Assembly (NCBI GenBank): GCA_021372715.1
Contig: JAJFTX010000192.1
Location: 1 to 8,866, forward strand
DNA length: 8,866 bases
Reading direction: 5' to 3'
Source of the DNA: Methanobacterium sp.
Lineage (GTDB): Archaea; Methanobacteriota; Methanobacteria; Methanobacteriales; Methanobacteriaceae
A program made the position numbers and the translations under genes. The notes beneath the pieces are model-generated. The model ran no database searches. It was given only the letters and a program-made list of their open reading frames with translations, and was not told where the DNA came from. This document shows, one piece after another, positions 1 through 7,243 of this stretch; position 1 is the stretch's first letter, and every line of letters begins with the position of its first letter.

Positions 1-335
1 CCGAGGGCTTGTGCCCCAATTATCCAGTAGGGATTATTGGAATTTAAAAGACTCATGAAAAATATAGCATCTGCATATTTGCAAACTCCACTGGTGTTTC
101 CAGGAAATAGTATTATAGGCACATCAATATTCTCCTGAAGAGCTTTAGCTGTTAAATCCAGATCAAAAGAATCTGTTGTGGATCCTCCCAGCATTATACC
201 ATCTGTTCCACCAGCGATGGCCTCTTTAGCTATTTCAACAGCTCGATCTGGACTTTGCTCCTCTGGATCTAATAGTGTCAGATGCAACTTCCTATTTTTA
301 AGCCGTTCACTGATATAATTTTCCACATTCATCAT
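1..335 (-). CDS. Geranylgeranylglyceryl phosphate synthase, N-terminal 111 residues (runs off left edge)
   Basis: This enzyme joins sn-glycerol-1-phosphate to geranylgeranyl diphosphate, the first ether-bond step in archaeal membrane lipid synthesis. It is a TIM-barrel protein, cytosolic or loosely membrane-bound. The visible part matches the family closely. LLDPEEQ near residue 21 carries the Asp expected to bind Mg. GIMLGGSTT (46-54) and ILFPGNTSGV (75-84) are the phosphate-binding strand-loop motifs, and SLLNSNNPYWIIGAQAL (95-111) precedes the edge. Family members have about 240-260 residues, so roughly half is present. Two adjacent ATGs (333-335 and 330-332) compete as start. A GTGAT element lies directly upstream, so either is possible. 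The gene follows rpl40e on the same strand after a 72-bp gap with a hairpin, and could be co-transcribed with it or have its own promoter. Identification is by motif recognition and is firm. Confidence 0.93.
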   Translation of the reverse strand, partial: MMNVENYISERLKNRKLHLTLLDPEEQSPDRAVEIAKEAIAGGTDGIMLGGSTTDSFDLDLTAKALQENIDVPIILFPGNTSGVCKYADAIFFMSLLNSNNPYWIIGAQAL

Positions 336-384
336 AATCACTGTTATAAATAGTGTAAAATAAGATCATTATAATAAAATAGTA

Positions 385-405
385 TTAGGGTATTTATTAC
401 CCTAA
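385..405 (-). terminator. Hairpin just after rpl40e, possible terminator or processing site
   Basis: A perfect 8-bp inverted repeat (TTAGGGTA / TACCCTAA) with a 5-base loop lies 2 bases beyond the rpl40e stop codon. Reading on the minus strand it is followed by AT-rich DNA with short T runs but no long T-tract. It may attenuate or end the tsr3-rpl40e transcript, or protect its 3' end, before the lipid synthase gene. The role is inferred. Confidence 0.4.
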
Positions 406-407
406 AA

Positions 408-554
<147 letters not shown>

Positions 555-557
555 TAT

Positions 558-1079
<522 letters not shown>

Positions 1080-1185
1080 AACCCAAAAGTGAATCCAATG
1101 ATTTAATTTTTTACCTTTTATGTTTTCTTATTAAAGATGCTATTTTATTATCAAAGTGATTTAACTTTTATTATTTAATTTTTTT

Positions 1186-3414
1186 TTAAATTGCATTTTT
1201 TATTCTATCAATTATTATACTGGATATGTTGTTATTTGATAGATGTGCGCTGATAATTACATTTATGATTTCATTATCTGTGGAAACCAGTTCAGTTTCA
1301 TATTGATTAACATTACCATCTTTTTTAAGTAACTGGACCAGTTCATCTCGATCTGCCGGATTTTTATAGTATTTTATGATGTTTTCGGCTTTGAATTTTT
1401 CAATACTTTTTGATTTAACCATATGGACCATGGCTTCATTTGCAAATTGGATATCACCATTAATTTTGGTTATTAATACACCGACTATAGAATTATCCAC
1501 CAATTCACGATATTTTTTCTCGCTTTTAATTAGGGCTTCCTGAGATTTTTTAAGTTCAGTTATATCTCTGAAATACCATATTCTACCATGATAATTGTCA
1601 TTTGCACAAATTGGAGATGAGTAACTTTCAAAAACTTTCCCATCTTTGAATTCTATTTCATCACTGCTTTTTTGATCTTTATTGGCATTAAGATGCTCTA
1701 TTGTCTTGGCTACATATAAAGGATATTTTAATTGATCTGTAATAAACTTAATCAGCTTTTTATCATCTTTAGATTCCAATATGGTTGTTGATATGTTCCA
1801 CATTTCATTAAAACGCTGGTTGTATAGAATAGGTTTTCCATTTTCATCTACAACAAGAATACCATCGATTGTTGACTCCAACTGCGCCTCTAAAAGCATG
1901 TTCTTAAACTGAAGTTCCTCCTGCATTTTTACTCGTTCGGTGATGTCAATAGATAAGATAAATATGCCTTCAGGAACTGGATGAATACTGAGTTCATACC
2001 ATCCAACACTACCATCGGGATAGACAAATTCATTGTCAATATGATGGGATGAGCGTTCTTTCATGCAGCTTCGCAGGACATCGAATAATTCGGTATTTTC
2101 AATACCAGAATATATCTCCATCATGGTATGTCCCAATAATTCCTCCTTTTGGGCATGTCCCTGTTTGGCAACTGCATCGTTGACATATAAATAGCGCCAA
2201 TTTGGACTGATTATCTGACATCCCTCCATCATATTATCCAGTACACCGCGAAATTTTTTTTCATTTTGAACTGCTACTTCTTGAGATTTTTTTAGTTCTG
2301 TTATGTCCAAAAGAGATGCCACACTCTTTTTTGTACCCGGAATGATGTCTACATCTAAGTGTATGTTTTTAATATTTCCCATTTTATCAATGAACCGGAA
2401 ATCATATGAAGTGGGTGCTGCTGTTGGATCAACTCTGCGAAGACTGTGATATTTCTTCATGTCTTCCAGATCATCCTCCATTACAAAATCAGTCCATCTT
2501 TTTTTACCCTCTAATTCTTCTCGAGAATAACCGCTGATCTTTTCAAATTGTGCGTTGGCCAGAGATATGGTCTTATCTCCCTCTATTATAACGGTCGCCG
2601 TTCCGGTGTGCTCAAAAATCGTCCGATAATAAGTTTCTCTCTTCTTTAATTCTTTTTCAATTTTTTTAGTTTCAGTTATATCCCTGACAAAAGCTTCGGT
2701 GCCCTGTATTCCCCCCTCATCATCATAGATATATTGAACATTCATAGATATCCAGAATGAAGAACCATCCACTTTTACAGATTCAACTTCCATATTCTCC
2801 ACTTTACCGTATTTCTTCAATTGGGCGAGCATTTTTTGTCGGTCTTCTGCGGACTTGTACATTGAAACGGCAGTTAAACCAATCATTTCTTGTGGAGAAT
2901 CAAACCCATACATTAGGGCTGCTGATGGACTGGCCATAATAATTCGTCCTTCTTTATCTCCCCTAAAATAGGCATCTAAAACATTTTCAACAATACTACG
3001 ATACTTATCCTCACTAATCTTTAATTTACTCTCCATATCATGCTTATACAAAGCCAGTTCAATGATATTATTTAGCTCAGTTTTGTTAACTGGTTTTATT
3101 AAATAGCCATAAGGAGATGTTAGTTTAGCCCGTTTTAAAGTACTTTTTTCTGGGTGAGATGTTAAATAAATCACCGGAATATCAAAATCGTCCTTTATTA
3201 AAGCTGCAGCCTTAATCCCATCCATATCCCCTTTCAAAACTATATCCATCAAAACCAGATCTGGTCTTAGGTCAGCAACTTTTTTAAGAGCATCTTCTCC
3301 AGTTGAAGCAACACCAACCACCTGATAGCCAGAAGATTTTAAAGACTTTTCAAAACTCATAGCCTCAATAGATTCATCTTCAACAATTAAAATCTTGGAG
3401 TTCAAATTTTGCAT
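1186..3414 (-). CDS. Receiver domain plus five PAS domains, no kinase or output domain (742 residues)
   Basis: A soluble signal-transduction protein. Residues about 6-122 form a response-regulator receiver: acidic pair E12/D13, phosphoacceptor D57 in LVLMDIVLKG, T85 in VIYLTSH, and K107 in GYLIKP. Five PAS/PAC sensor units follow at about 134-248, 260-374, 386-494, 505-622 and 633-739. The first four end in the PAC-type motif (RDITETKK, LDITELKK, IDITERVK, RDITELKK) leading into short helical linkers such as SQEALIKSEKKYRELVDN. The fifth PAS ends at the stop, so no HisKA, HATPase, GGDEF or DNA-binding domain is present. No transmembrane segment is seen. The frame also opens at a TTG 19 codons earlier (3469-3471). 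I prefer the ATG at 3412-3414 because the likely TATA box (3479-3486) would place transcription start after that TTG, and the receiver begins just after the ATG. It probably works with a separate kinase. Ligands are unknown. Confidence 0.88.
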   Translation of the reverse strand: MQNLNSKILIVEDESIEAMSFEKSLKSSGYQVVGVASTGEDALKKVADLRPDLVLMDIVLKGDMDGIKAAALIKDDFDIPVIYLTSHPEKSTLKRAKLTSPYGYLIKPVNKTELNNIIELALYKHDMESKLKISEDKYRSIVENVLDAYFRGDKEGRIIMASPSAALMYGFDSPQEMIGLTAVSMYKSAEDRQKMLAQLKKYGKVENMEVESVKVDGSSFWISMNVQYIYDDEGGIQGTEAFVRDITETKKIEKELKKRETYYRTIFEHTGTATVIIEGDKTISLANAQFEKISGYSREELEGKKRWTDFVMEDDLEDMKKYHSLRRVDPTAAPTSYDFRFIDKMGNIKNIHLDVDIIPGTKKSVASLLDITELKKSQEVAVQNEKKFRGVLDNMMEGCQIISPNWRYLYVNDAVAKQGHAQKEELLGHTMMEIYSGIENTELFDVLRSCMKERSSHHIDNEFVYPDGSVGWYELSIHPVPEGIFILSIDITERVKMQEELQFKNMLLEAQLESTIDGILVVDENGKPILYNQRFNEMWNISTTILESKDDKKLIKFITDQLKYPLYVAKTIEHLNANKDQKSSDEIEFKDGKVFESYSSPICANDNYHGRIWYFRDITELKKSQEALIKSEKKYRELVDNSIVGVLITKINGDIQFANEAMVHMVKSKSIEKFKAENIIKYYKNPADRDELVQLLKKDGNVNQYETELVSTDNEIINVIISAHLSNNNISSIIIDRIKNAI

Positions 3415-3478
3415 CAATATTTTATTTATTTTTATTGTTATTTCCTTTTTTTTATCAAAAATCCCAAACAAAAATAGT

Positions 3479-3486
3479 TTTTATAA
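3479..3486 (-). promoter_or_regulatory. TATA box for the REC-PAS gene
   Basis: TTATAAAA on the minus strand follows a purine-rich stretch that could serve as BRE. A start about 26 bases downstream would fall near 3456, giving a leader of about 40 bases to the ATG at 3414. An AAGGA in that leader is too far from the ATG to be a normal ribosome site. Confidence 0.45.
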
Positions 3487-3548
3487 GTCATTCTTAAATT
3501 TTTTTTAATATTCTCAATTATTTCCAAATATTAATTATTGGAGATTGA

Positions 3549-3576
3549 ATTAAAACAGTAAAACAATAAATTTATT
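3549..3576 (-). terminator. T-rich terminator candidate after the chelatase-type gene
   Basis: Directly after the stop of the chelatase gene the minus strand has a 12-base palindrome (AATAAATTTATT, 3565-3576). Two T4 runs follow, in TGTTTTACTGTTTTAATTC. Archaeal RNA polymerase stops at T-rich tracts, so this is a plausible end of the transcript before the separate REC-PAS promoter. Confidence 0.35.
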
Positions 3577-3579
3577 ATA

Positions 3580-5520
3580 TCAACTATTTGACCGTTCATA
3601 TTCCAGTATTTTGGTCACTGCCATTCCTGGATTTTTTATTTCCTCAACATCGTAATAACGACCCCCAGCAGCAAGTGCCAAGTCCATATTAAATTCATGC
3701 CCAAATTTAACTGCTTTTTCAAAGTTTATTACTATAGTTGATATTTCCTTTTCTTTTAAATCACCGGCAATCTTCAGGGCATCCTGAACTGGACCTTCAT
3801 CTATGGCTATGTTGGGCATACCATCGGTAAGTATGATCATCATAGGAACATATTCGTCCCTTAATTTCTCCTGTTTCAGGATTTCGTAACCTTTTTTCAG
3901 ACCAGATGCAAGGGGTGTGGTACCGCCCACTCTTATGTTGTCTATTTGTTCCTGGAATGATGATGCCCTGCGGGTGGTGGGGATGATTATCTGTGCCTCT
4001 TCTCCTTTAAATCCCACCACACTGATCTTATCCTGATGACGATTAATATCTTCCACTAGACTATTTAAAATACCTTTAATCCTATTAGCTTTCCTTTCAG
4101 AAACCATAGAGCCGCTTATATCAACTACTAATACTATAGATGCTTTTGCACCATGTTTTCTGACTTTATGGCGAATATCCTGACTTTCCACTTTTATACT
4201 ACCCTTTGATCCTAAAGCAGCTGCTCTGAGGGTGGCATCTATTGCTACGTCTCCGGAATCTTTTTCTGGAAGCTTACTTTTTATATAACGGCCTTTTATA
4301 GTCTTCGAATCGACTCTTTTACCATATAACTTCTTTTTTTTCTTTCCCTTCATTTTTAGAAGTTTTTTCACATCAATATCATATGGATCTTCATCCACGA
4401 CTTCATCCTCTTTTTCCTTGGTTTTAAGCTTCATACCTCTTTTTTTATCTCCACCCGCTGGTGGAATTTTTTTTTTGTTCTCTTCTTCATTTTTTTTCTG
4501 AGAAAGCTCAGATTTGGCCTGTTCCATTTTCTTTTTTATTTTATCCTGATCTAATGATGATTTCTGGAATCTTTCCCCAAGTACCAGCAGCGCAGCTTCT
4601 GATACGTGATTTTCGTTTACAATGAGTTGGTTGTGGTACGCTGCTATGGTTTTAGCGGTTTTTAAAATTGCAATATCTGCCCTATGACCATCTACACCCA
4701 TATCCATACATATCTGAGCTATTATCTCCATCAGTTCATGTGAAATAGTCACATCTTTTAATATCTTACGAGCTTTTATGATTTTATCTTGAACTTCCTT
4801 TTGATTCTCCTTGAATTTCTTTCTAAAGGCATGAGGATCGCTTTCAAACTCTTCCCGTCTTTCCATGATTTTTACCCTTTCTTCCAGATCCATGATGCTG
4901 CTTACTGTAATATGAAGACCTATTCTATCGGAAAGTTGAGGTCTAAGCTCTCCTTCAGCAGGGTTCATGGTCCCTACCAGAATAAAATTTGATGGATGAG
5001 TTAAAGAAACTCCTTCTCTTTCTACTATGTTTATTCCGTAGGCAGCTGCGTCCAGTAACACATCAACCAAATTATCATCCAACAGATTGATTTCATCTAC
5101 ATATAAAATGTTTCTATTTGCATCAGCAAGTATTCCTGGTTCTAATGCTTTTATACCTTCTTTTAAGGCTTTTTCTATATTAATGGAACCAACTACCCGA
5201 TCTTCGGTGGATCCCAGTGGTAATTCAACTACCCGCATGTTCTTATCTTCTAGTTGAATCTCACCAGTTTTACAATATTCACAGAGTGATTCTTTATCTT
5301 GGGGGTCGCAGTTAAAAGGACATCCTTTCACCACAGTTATTGGTGGTAATAAGTCAGCTAAAGCCCTTACCGCTGTGGTTTTACCTGTTCCTTTATCCCC
5401 TTTAATGAGCACGCCCCCAATACTCGGGTTAATGGCATTTATTATCAGGGATTTTTTAATGTTCTCCTGGCCAACTATGGCCGTAAATGGAAAAATAAGG
5501 TTTTTCAATCTTCTCACCAT
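3580..5520 (-). CDS. Fused ChlI/ChlD-type chelatase ATPase (AAA+ and von Willebrand A), 646 residues
   Basis: This resembles the I and D subunits of magnesium/cobalt chelatases joined in one chain. Such ATPases drive metal insertion by a separate large subunit (ChlH/CobN). The AAA+ module has Walker A GDKGTGKTT (41-49), Walker B ILYVDE (138-143), sensor GTMNPAEGELRPQLSDR (183-199) and sensor-2 HRAD (279-282). Two Cys pairs (C67/C71 and C80/C83) sit in the insert after strand 2. A charged Lys/Glu-rich linker spans 325-425. A vWA domain follows with MIDAS DISGSM (467-472), GGTTPLASG (532-540) and ILTDGMPN (563-570). The start could be ATG 5518-5520, with no ribosome site, or TTG 5506-5508, with GGTGA five bases upstream. 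No CobN or chlorophyll genes are nearby. In a methanogen the likely role is cobalt insertion for cobalamin, or another ATPase task; the neighbours do not settle it. Confidence 0.9.
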   Translation of the reverse strand: MVRRLKNLIFPFTAIVGQENIKKSLIINAINPSIGGVLIKGDKGTGKTTAVRALADLLPPITVVKGCPFNCDPQDKESLCEYCKTGEIQLEDKNMRVVELPLGSTEDRVVGSINIEKALKEGIKALEPGILADANRNILYVDEINLLDDNLVDVLLDAAAYGINIVEREGVSLTHPSNFILVGTMNPAEGELRPQLSDRIGLHITVSSIMDLEERVKIMERREEFESDPHAFRKKFKENQKEVQDKIIKARKILKDVTISHELMEIIAQICMDMGVDGHRADIAILKTAKTIAAYHNQLIVNENHVSEAALLVLGERFQKSSLDQDKIKKKMEQAKSELSQKKNEEENKKKIPPAGGDKKRGMKLKTKEKEDEVVDEDPYDIDVKKLLKMKGKKKKKLYGKRVDSKTIKGRYIKSKLPEKDSGDVAIDATLRAAALGSKGSIKVESQDIRHKVRKHGAKASIVLVVDISGSMVSERKANRIKGILNSLVEDINRHQDKISVVGFKGEEAQIIIPTTRRASSFQEQIDNIRVGGTTPLASGLKKGYEILKQEKLRDEYVPMMIILTDGMPNIAIDEGPVQDALKIAGDLKEKEISTIVINFEKAVKFGHEFNMDLALAAGGRYYDVEEIKNPGMAVTKILEYERSNS

Positions 5521-5710
5521 TCAATAAATAATAAATATGTATCTATTTTCGTTTTTAATTAATTCTTTTAAATGGAATGTAGGATATTATATGATAATTA
5601 CTGAAATAAAAAGATATGTATAAAAAAATTATGATAAAAAAAAATTTAATTACATAATGGATGAGATTCAAACACAAAAGATAAATAACCTCATCTACAT
5701 AAACCACATT

Positions 5711-5745
5711 GGTGATATCAAATGTGCACTGTTGGAGGTCCCATG
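5711..5745 (+). promoter_or_regulatory. Two nested ribosome sites and starts for the zinc-ribbon gene
   Basis: GGTGAT (5711-5716) stands five bases before ATG 5722. GGAGGT (5734-5739) stands three bases before the in-frame ATG 5743. Both match the 16S rRNA tail. The first spacing is better, while the second start gives the shorter protein. The arrangement leaves the true start open. Confidence 0.55.
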
Positions 5746-5877
5746 GCGGACATCAAAATGAAAAAACTGAAAACTAAAAGGTACCGATGCCTGGATTGTG
5801 AAAATGAATTTAAAGGTATTGGAAAAAGAGTTGTTTGTCCTTCATGTCAGTCCGAGAATGTAGAAGAGTTAAGTTAA
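5722..5877 (+). CDS. Small zinc-ribbon protein (51 or 44 residues)
   Basis: A short basic protein with two CxxC pairs, RCLDC and VCPSC, spaced like a rubredoxin/zinc-ribbon knuckle. In the 44-residue form the cysteines are at 16, 19, 32 and 35, preceded by the lysine-rich MADIKMKKLKTKRYRC. It likely binds zinc and perhaps nucleic acid; I cannot name the family. Two starts are in frame. The first, ATG 5722, has GGTGAT six to eleven bases upstream. The second, ATG 5743, has GGAGGT only three bases upstream and gives the more typical N-terminus. The last 34 bases overlap the start of the next gene in another frame, implying an operon. The gene is too short for common ORF cut-offs, but the cysteine pattern and ribosome sites make it credible. 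Confidence 0.75.
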   Translation: MCTVGGPMADIKMKKLKTKRYRCLDCENEFKGIGKRVVCPSCQSENVEELS

Positions 5878-6332
5878 ATCCTGATGAAATTTTATTTTTA
5901 AAAGGAAGTTCTGGAGAACTGGGCGTTGTTAAAGCAGCAAAAGATATTCAAATATTCATTGGAATGCCGGAAGGCGAGGAAATTGTACAGTTTCTCCAGG
6001 ATGAAGATCTTATTGCTGTTTCTGCATTTTCAACTGGTGAAAAAGCAGAAAAAGGTATTAAATGTATGATTCACTTTCTAAGAGAACAGGGATCTCCCAT
6101 CATTGTATTACCAAAAAATCATCCCACATCCAAGAGATTGAAGATGGTAGTATCCTGCGGAGACATCATAAGACTCGATTGCAACATACAACCAGGGACC
6201 CATCCGGAACAGGATATTCTCTGTGCTTGTGAAGATCTTAGTGGAGTTGAAATTAGTGCATATGATGGTGGAGTTGAAATTAAAGGAACCTCCGATTTTT
6301 CCTTTGAAAAAAATATAATTAAAAAATGTTAA
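5844..6332 (+). CDS. Conserved-looking Cys-containing protein of unknown function (162 residues)
   Basis: I do not recognise this protein. It looks soluble and alpha/beta: a strand-like IQIFIG (35-40), then LIAVSAF (56-62), a helix with CMIHFLREQGS, and PIIVLPKNHPTSKR (85-98), a pattern seen in Rossmann-like folds. Seven cysteines include C105 and C113, and an ILCACED motif (C127, C129) after the striking PGTHPEQ (117-123), so a metal or thiol role is conceivable. The start is a problem. The only in-frame starts before residue 41 are ATG 5844 and TTG 5835, both inside the zinc-ribbon gene and without a ribosome site. With the ATG the overlap is 34 bp. Translation may depend on coupling to the upstream gene, or the first few residues may not be real. 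The stop is followed by the duplicated promoter of the DUF116 gene. Confidence 0.7.
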   Translation: MSVRECRRVKLNPDEILFLKGSSGELGVVKAAKDIQIFIGMPEGEEIVQFLQDEDLIAVSAFSTGEKAEKGIKCMIHFLREQGSPIIVLPKNHPTSKRLKMVVSCGDIIRLDCNIQPGTHPEQDILCACEDLSGVEISAYDGGVEIKGTSDFSFEKNIIKKC

Positions 6333-6337
6333 TTAAA

Positions 6338-6403
6338 TTTATAATACTGTACAAAACTAATTAAATAAATTCTTTATAATACATAAAAAACTAATTAAAT
6401 AAA
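6338..6403 (+). repeat. Tandem duplication of a promoter-like segment
   Basis: Two near-identical copies of about 32-34 bases lie head to tail between the stop of the unknown gene and the DUF116 gene. TTTATAATAC occurs at 6338-6347 and 6373-6382. The 17-base AAAACTAATTAAATAAA occurs at 6353-6369 and 6387-6403. The offsets are 35 and 34, so one indel separates the copies. Each copy carries a TATA-like core, so the duplication may double the promoter. Confidence 0.8.
6373..6382 (+). promoter_or_regulatory. TATA box (downstream copy) for the DUF116 gene
   Basis: TTTATAATAC would place transcription start near 6404. That leaves a leader of about 33 bases holding the AAAGGT ribosome site (6425-6430) before ATG 6437. 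The upstream copy (6338-6347) could act as a second promoter starting near 6369. Position and sequence fit an archaeal promoter, without direct evidence. Confidence 0.45.
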
Positions 6404-6436
6404 AATTAATTCATAATAAAAACGAAAGGTCAGTAT

Positions 6437-7141
6437 ATGTCAATTTATGATTTTTACCAAATATTCGGACAGATAGTATTTATACTAGGATTATTGCTCC
6501 TGGGTTTACTTTCTACAACCCTTATTTTAGGTAGATTACAGATTAAAGAGGATAGACTTATATTTCCTAAATTACTCCTTTTTACAGTAGATGTTTTCTA
6601 TGGGCTTTTTAAAAAGTTTGCAGAAAATGTAGGGGTAGATGGGAAAATAGTGGATCAGATAGGTGTGGAAGTAAGGAACAAAGTTAATCAAAAGCTTTTC
6701 AGGAAAATAAAACCTGAAGATAAGATTTTAGTACTTCCTCATTGCTTAAGACACTCCGATTGTCAAGCCAACCTGGATACATCAGGAGTAGTATGTCAAA
6801 ATTGCAATAAATGTGTAATTGGTGTCTTAAAAAGCAGAGGAGAAGAGATGGGATATAAGGTTTTTATTATACCCGGTTCACAATTCCTTAAAAAGATCGT
6901 GGAACAGAATAAATTTAAAGCTATTCTGGGAGTGGCCTGTTATCAAGATCTTAACTTATGTATGATGAAGGTCTCTAAATTCTCTGTTCAGGGAGTACCC
7001 CTTCTAAGAGATGGATGCGTTAATACTAAAGTAGATTCCCGGGCCGTATTGGAAAAGATGGGCGCCATTCTACCAGAAACAGGTAAGATAAAACTGGACA
7101 GTTCCTGCAGTACAGAAACACATCGTAAAAAAACTCTCTGA
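6437..7141 (+). CDS. DUF116 family protein, membrane-anchored, cysteine-rich (234 residues)
   Basis: DUF116 proteins occur in methanogens and anaerobic bacteria, and their function is unknown to me. One N-terminal hydrophobic segment (about 9-32) should anchor it in the membrane, followed by an amphipathic stretch (43-61). The family core is clear: VLPHCLRHSDCQA (99-111) and CQNCNKCVIG (120-129), giving C103, C109, C120, C123 and C126. Then come FIIPGSQFLKKIVE (143-156) and ILGVACYQDLNLC (163-175). More cysteines stand at 194 and 224. The cluster suggests an iron-sulphur or zinc centre, and the PGSQF segment a nucleotide- or substrate-binding loop; both are inference. The ATG has AAAGGT seven bases upstream. 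It follows the unknown Cys protein on the same strand after 104 bp with its own promoter. A hairpin and T-tract lie downstream. Confidence 0.88.
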   Translation: MSIYDFYQIFGQIVFILGLLLLGLLSTTLILGRLQIKEDRLIFPKLLLFTVDVFYGLFKKFAENVGVDGKIVDQIGVEVRNKVNQKLFRKIKPEDKILVLPHCLRHSDCQANLDTSGVVCQNCNKCVIGVLKSRGEEMGYKVFIIPGSQFLKKIVEQNKFKAILGVACYQDLNLCMMKVSKFSVQGVPLLRDGCVNTKVDSRAVLEKMGAILPETGKIKLDSSCSTETHRKKTL

Positions 7142-7187
7142 TCACTGGACAATACAATATTCAATATCATATAATAAAATTATAATC

Positions 7188-7232
7188 TTAATAGGGTTCC
7201 TTTTAACTACCTATTAACTTAATTCTTTTTTT
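7188..7232 (+). terminator. Hairpin plus T7 tract between convergent genes
   Basis: A perfect 8-bp inverted repeat (TTAATAGG at 7188-7195, CCTATTAA at 7210-7217) with a 14-base loop is followed on the plus strand by a run of seven T (7226-7232). It sits between the convergent DUF116 and Xre genes. It should end the plus-strand transcript, and the hairpin may serve the minus strand as well. Confidence 0.55.
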
Positions 7233-7243
7233 AGCTGATAAGA

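Noticed and set aside
339..355. Imperfect palindrome CACT...AGTG around TTATAA before the lipid synthase start
   Set aside because: Only four to six pairs match, and the TATA-like core is about 12 bases from the ATG, too close to act as its TATA box.
2757..2939. 60-codon plus-strand frame opposite the PAS region
   Set aside because: Antisense to conserved PAS coding sequence with low-complexity, non-homologous translation.
1186..3414. Histidine kinase call
   Set aside because: PAS-rich proteins of this size are often labelled so, but no H-box, N-box or G-box is present.
4789..4992. 67-codon plus-strand frame inside the chelatase gene
   Set aside because: It is the reverse complement of the conserved AAA+ region; the hydrophobic start arises from reversed Glu/Lys codons.
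5521..5721. RNA gene or riboswitch in the 201-base divergent gap
   Set aside because: The stretch is AT-rich with no GC-rich helix or conserved core I can recognise; it probably holds only promoters for the two flanking genes.
6988..7170. 60-codon minus-strand frame opposite the end of the DUF116 gene
   Set aside because: It overlaps conserved DUF116 coding sequence and shows no domain or ribosome site.
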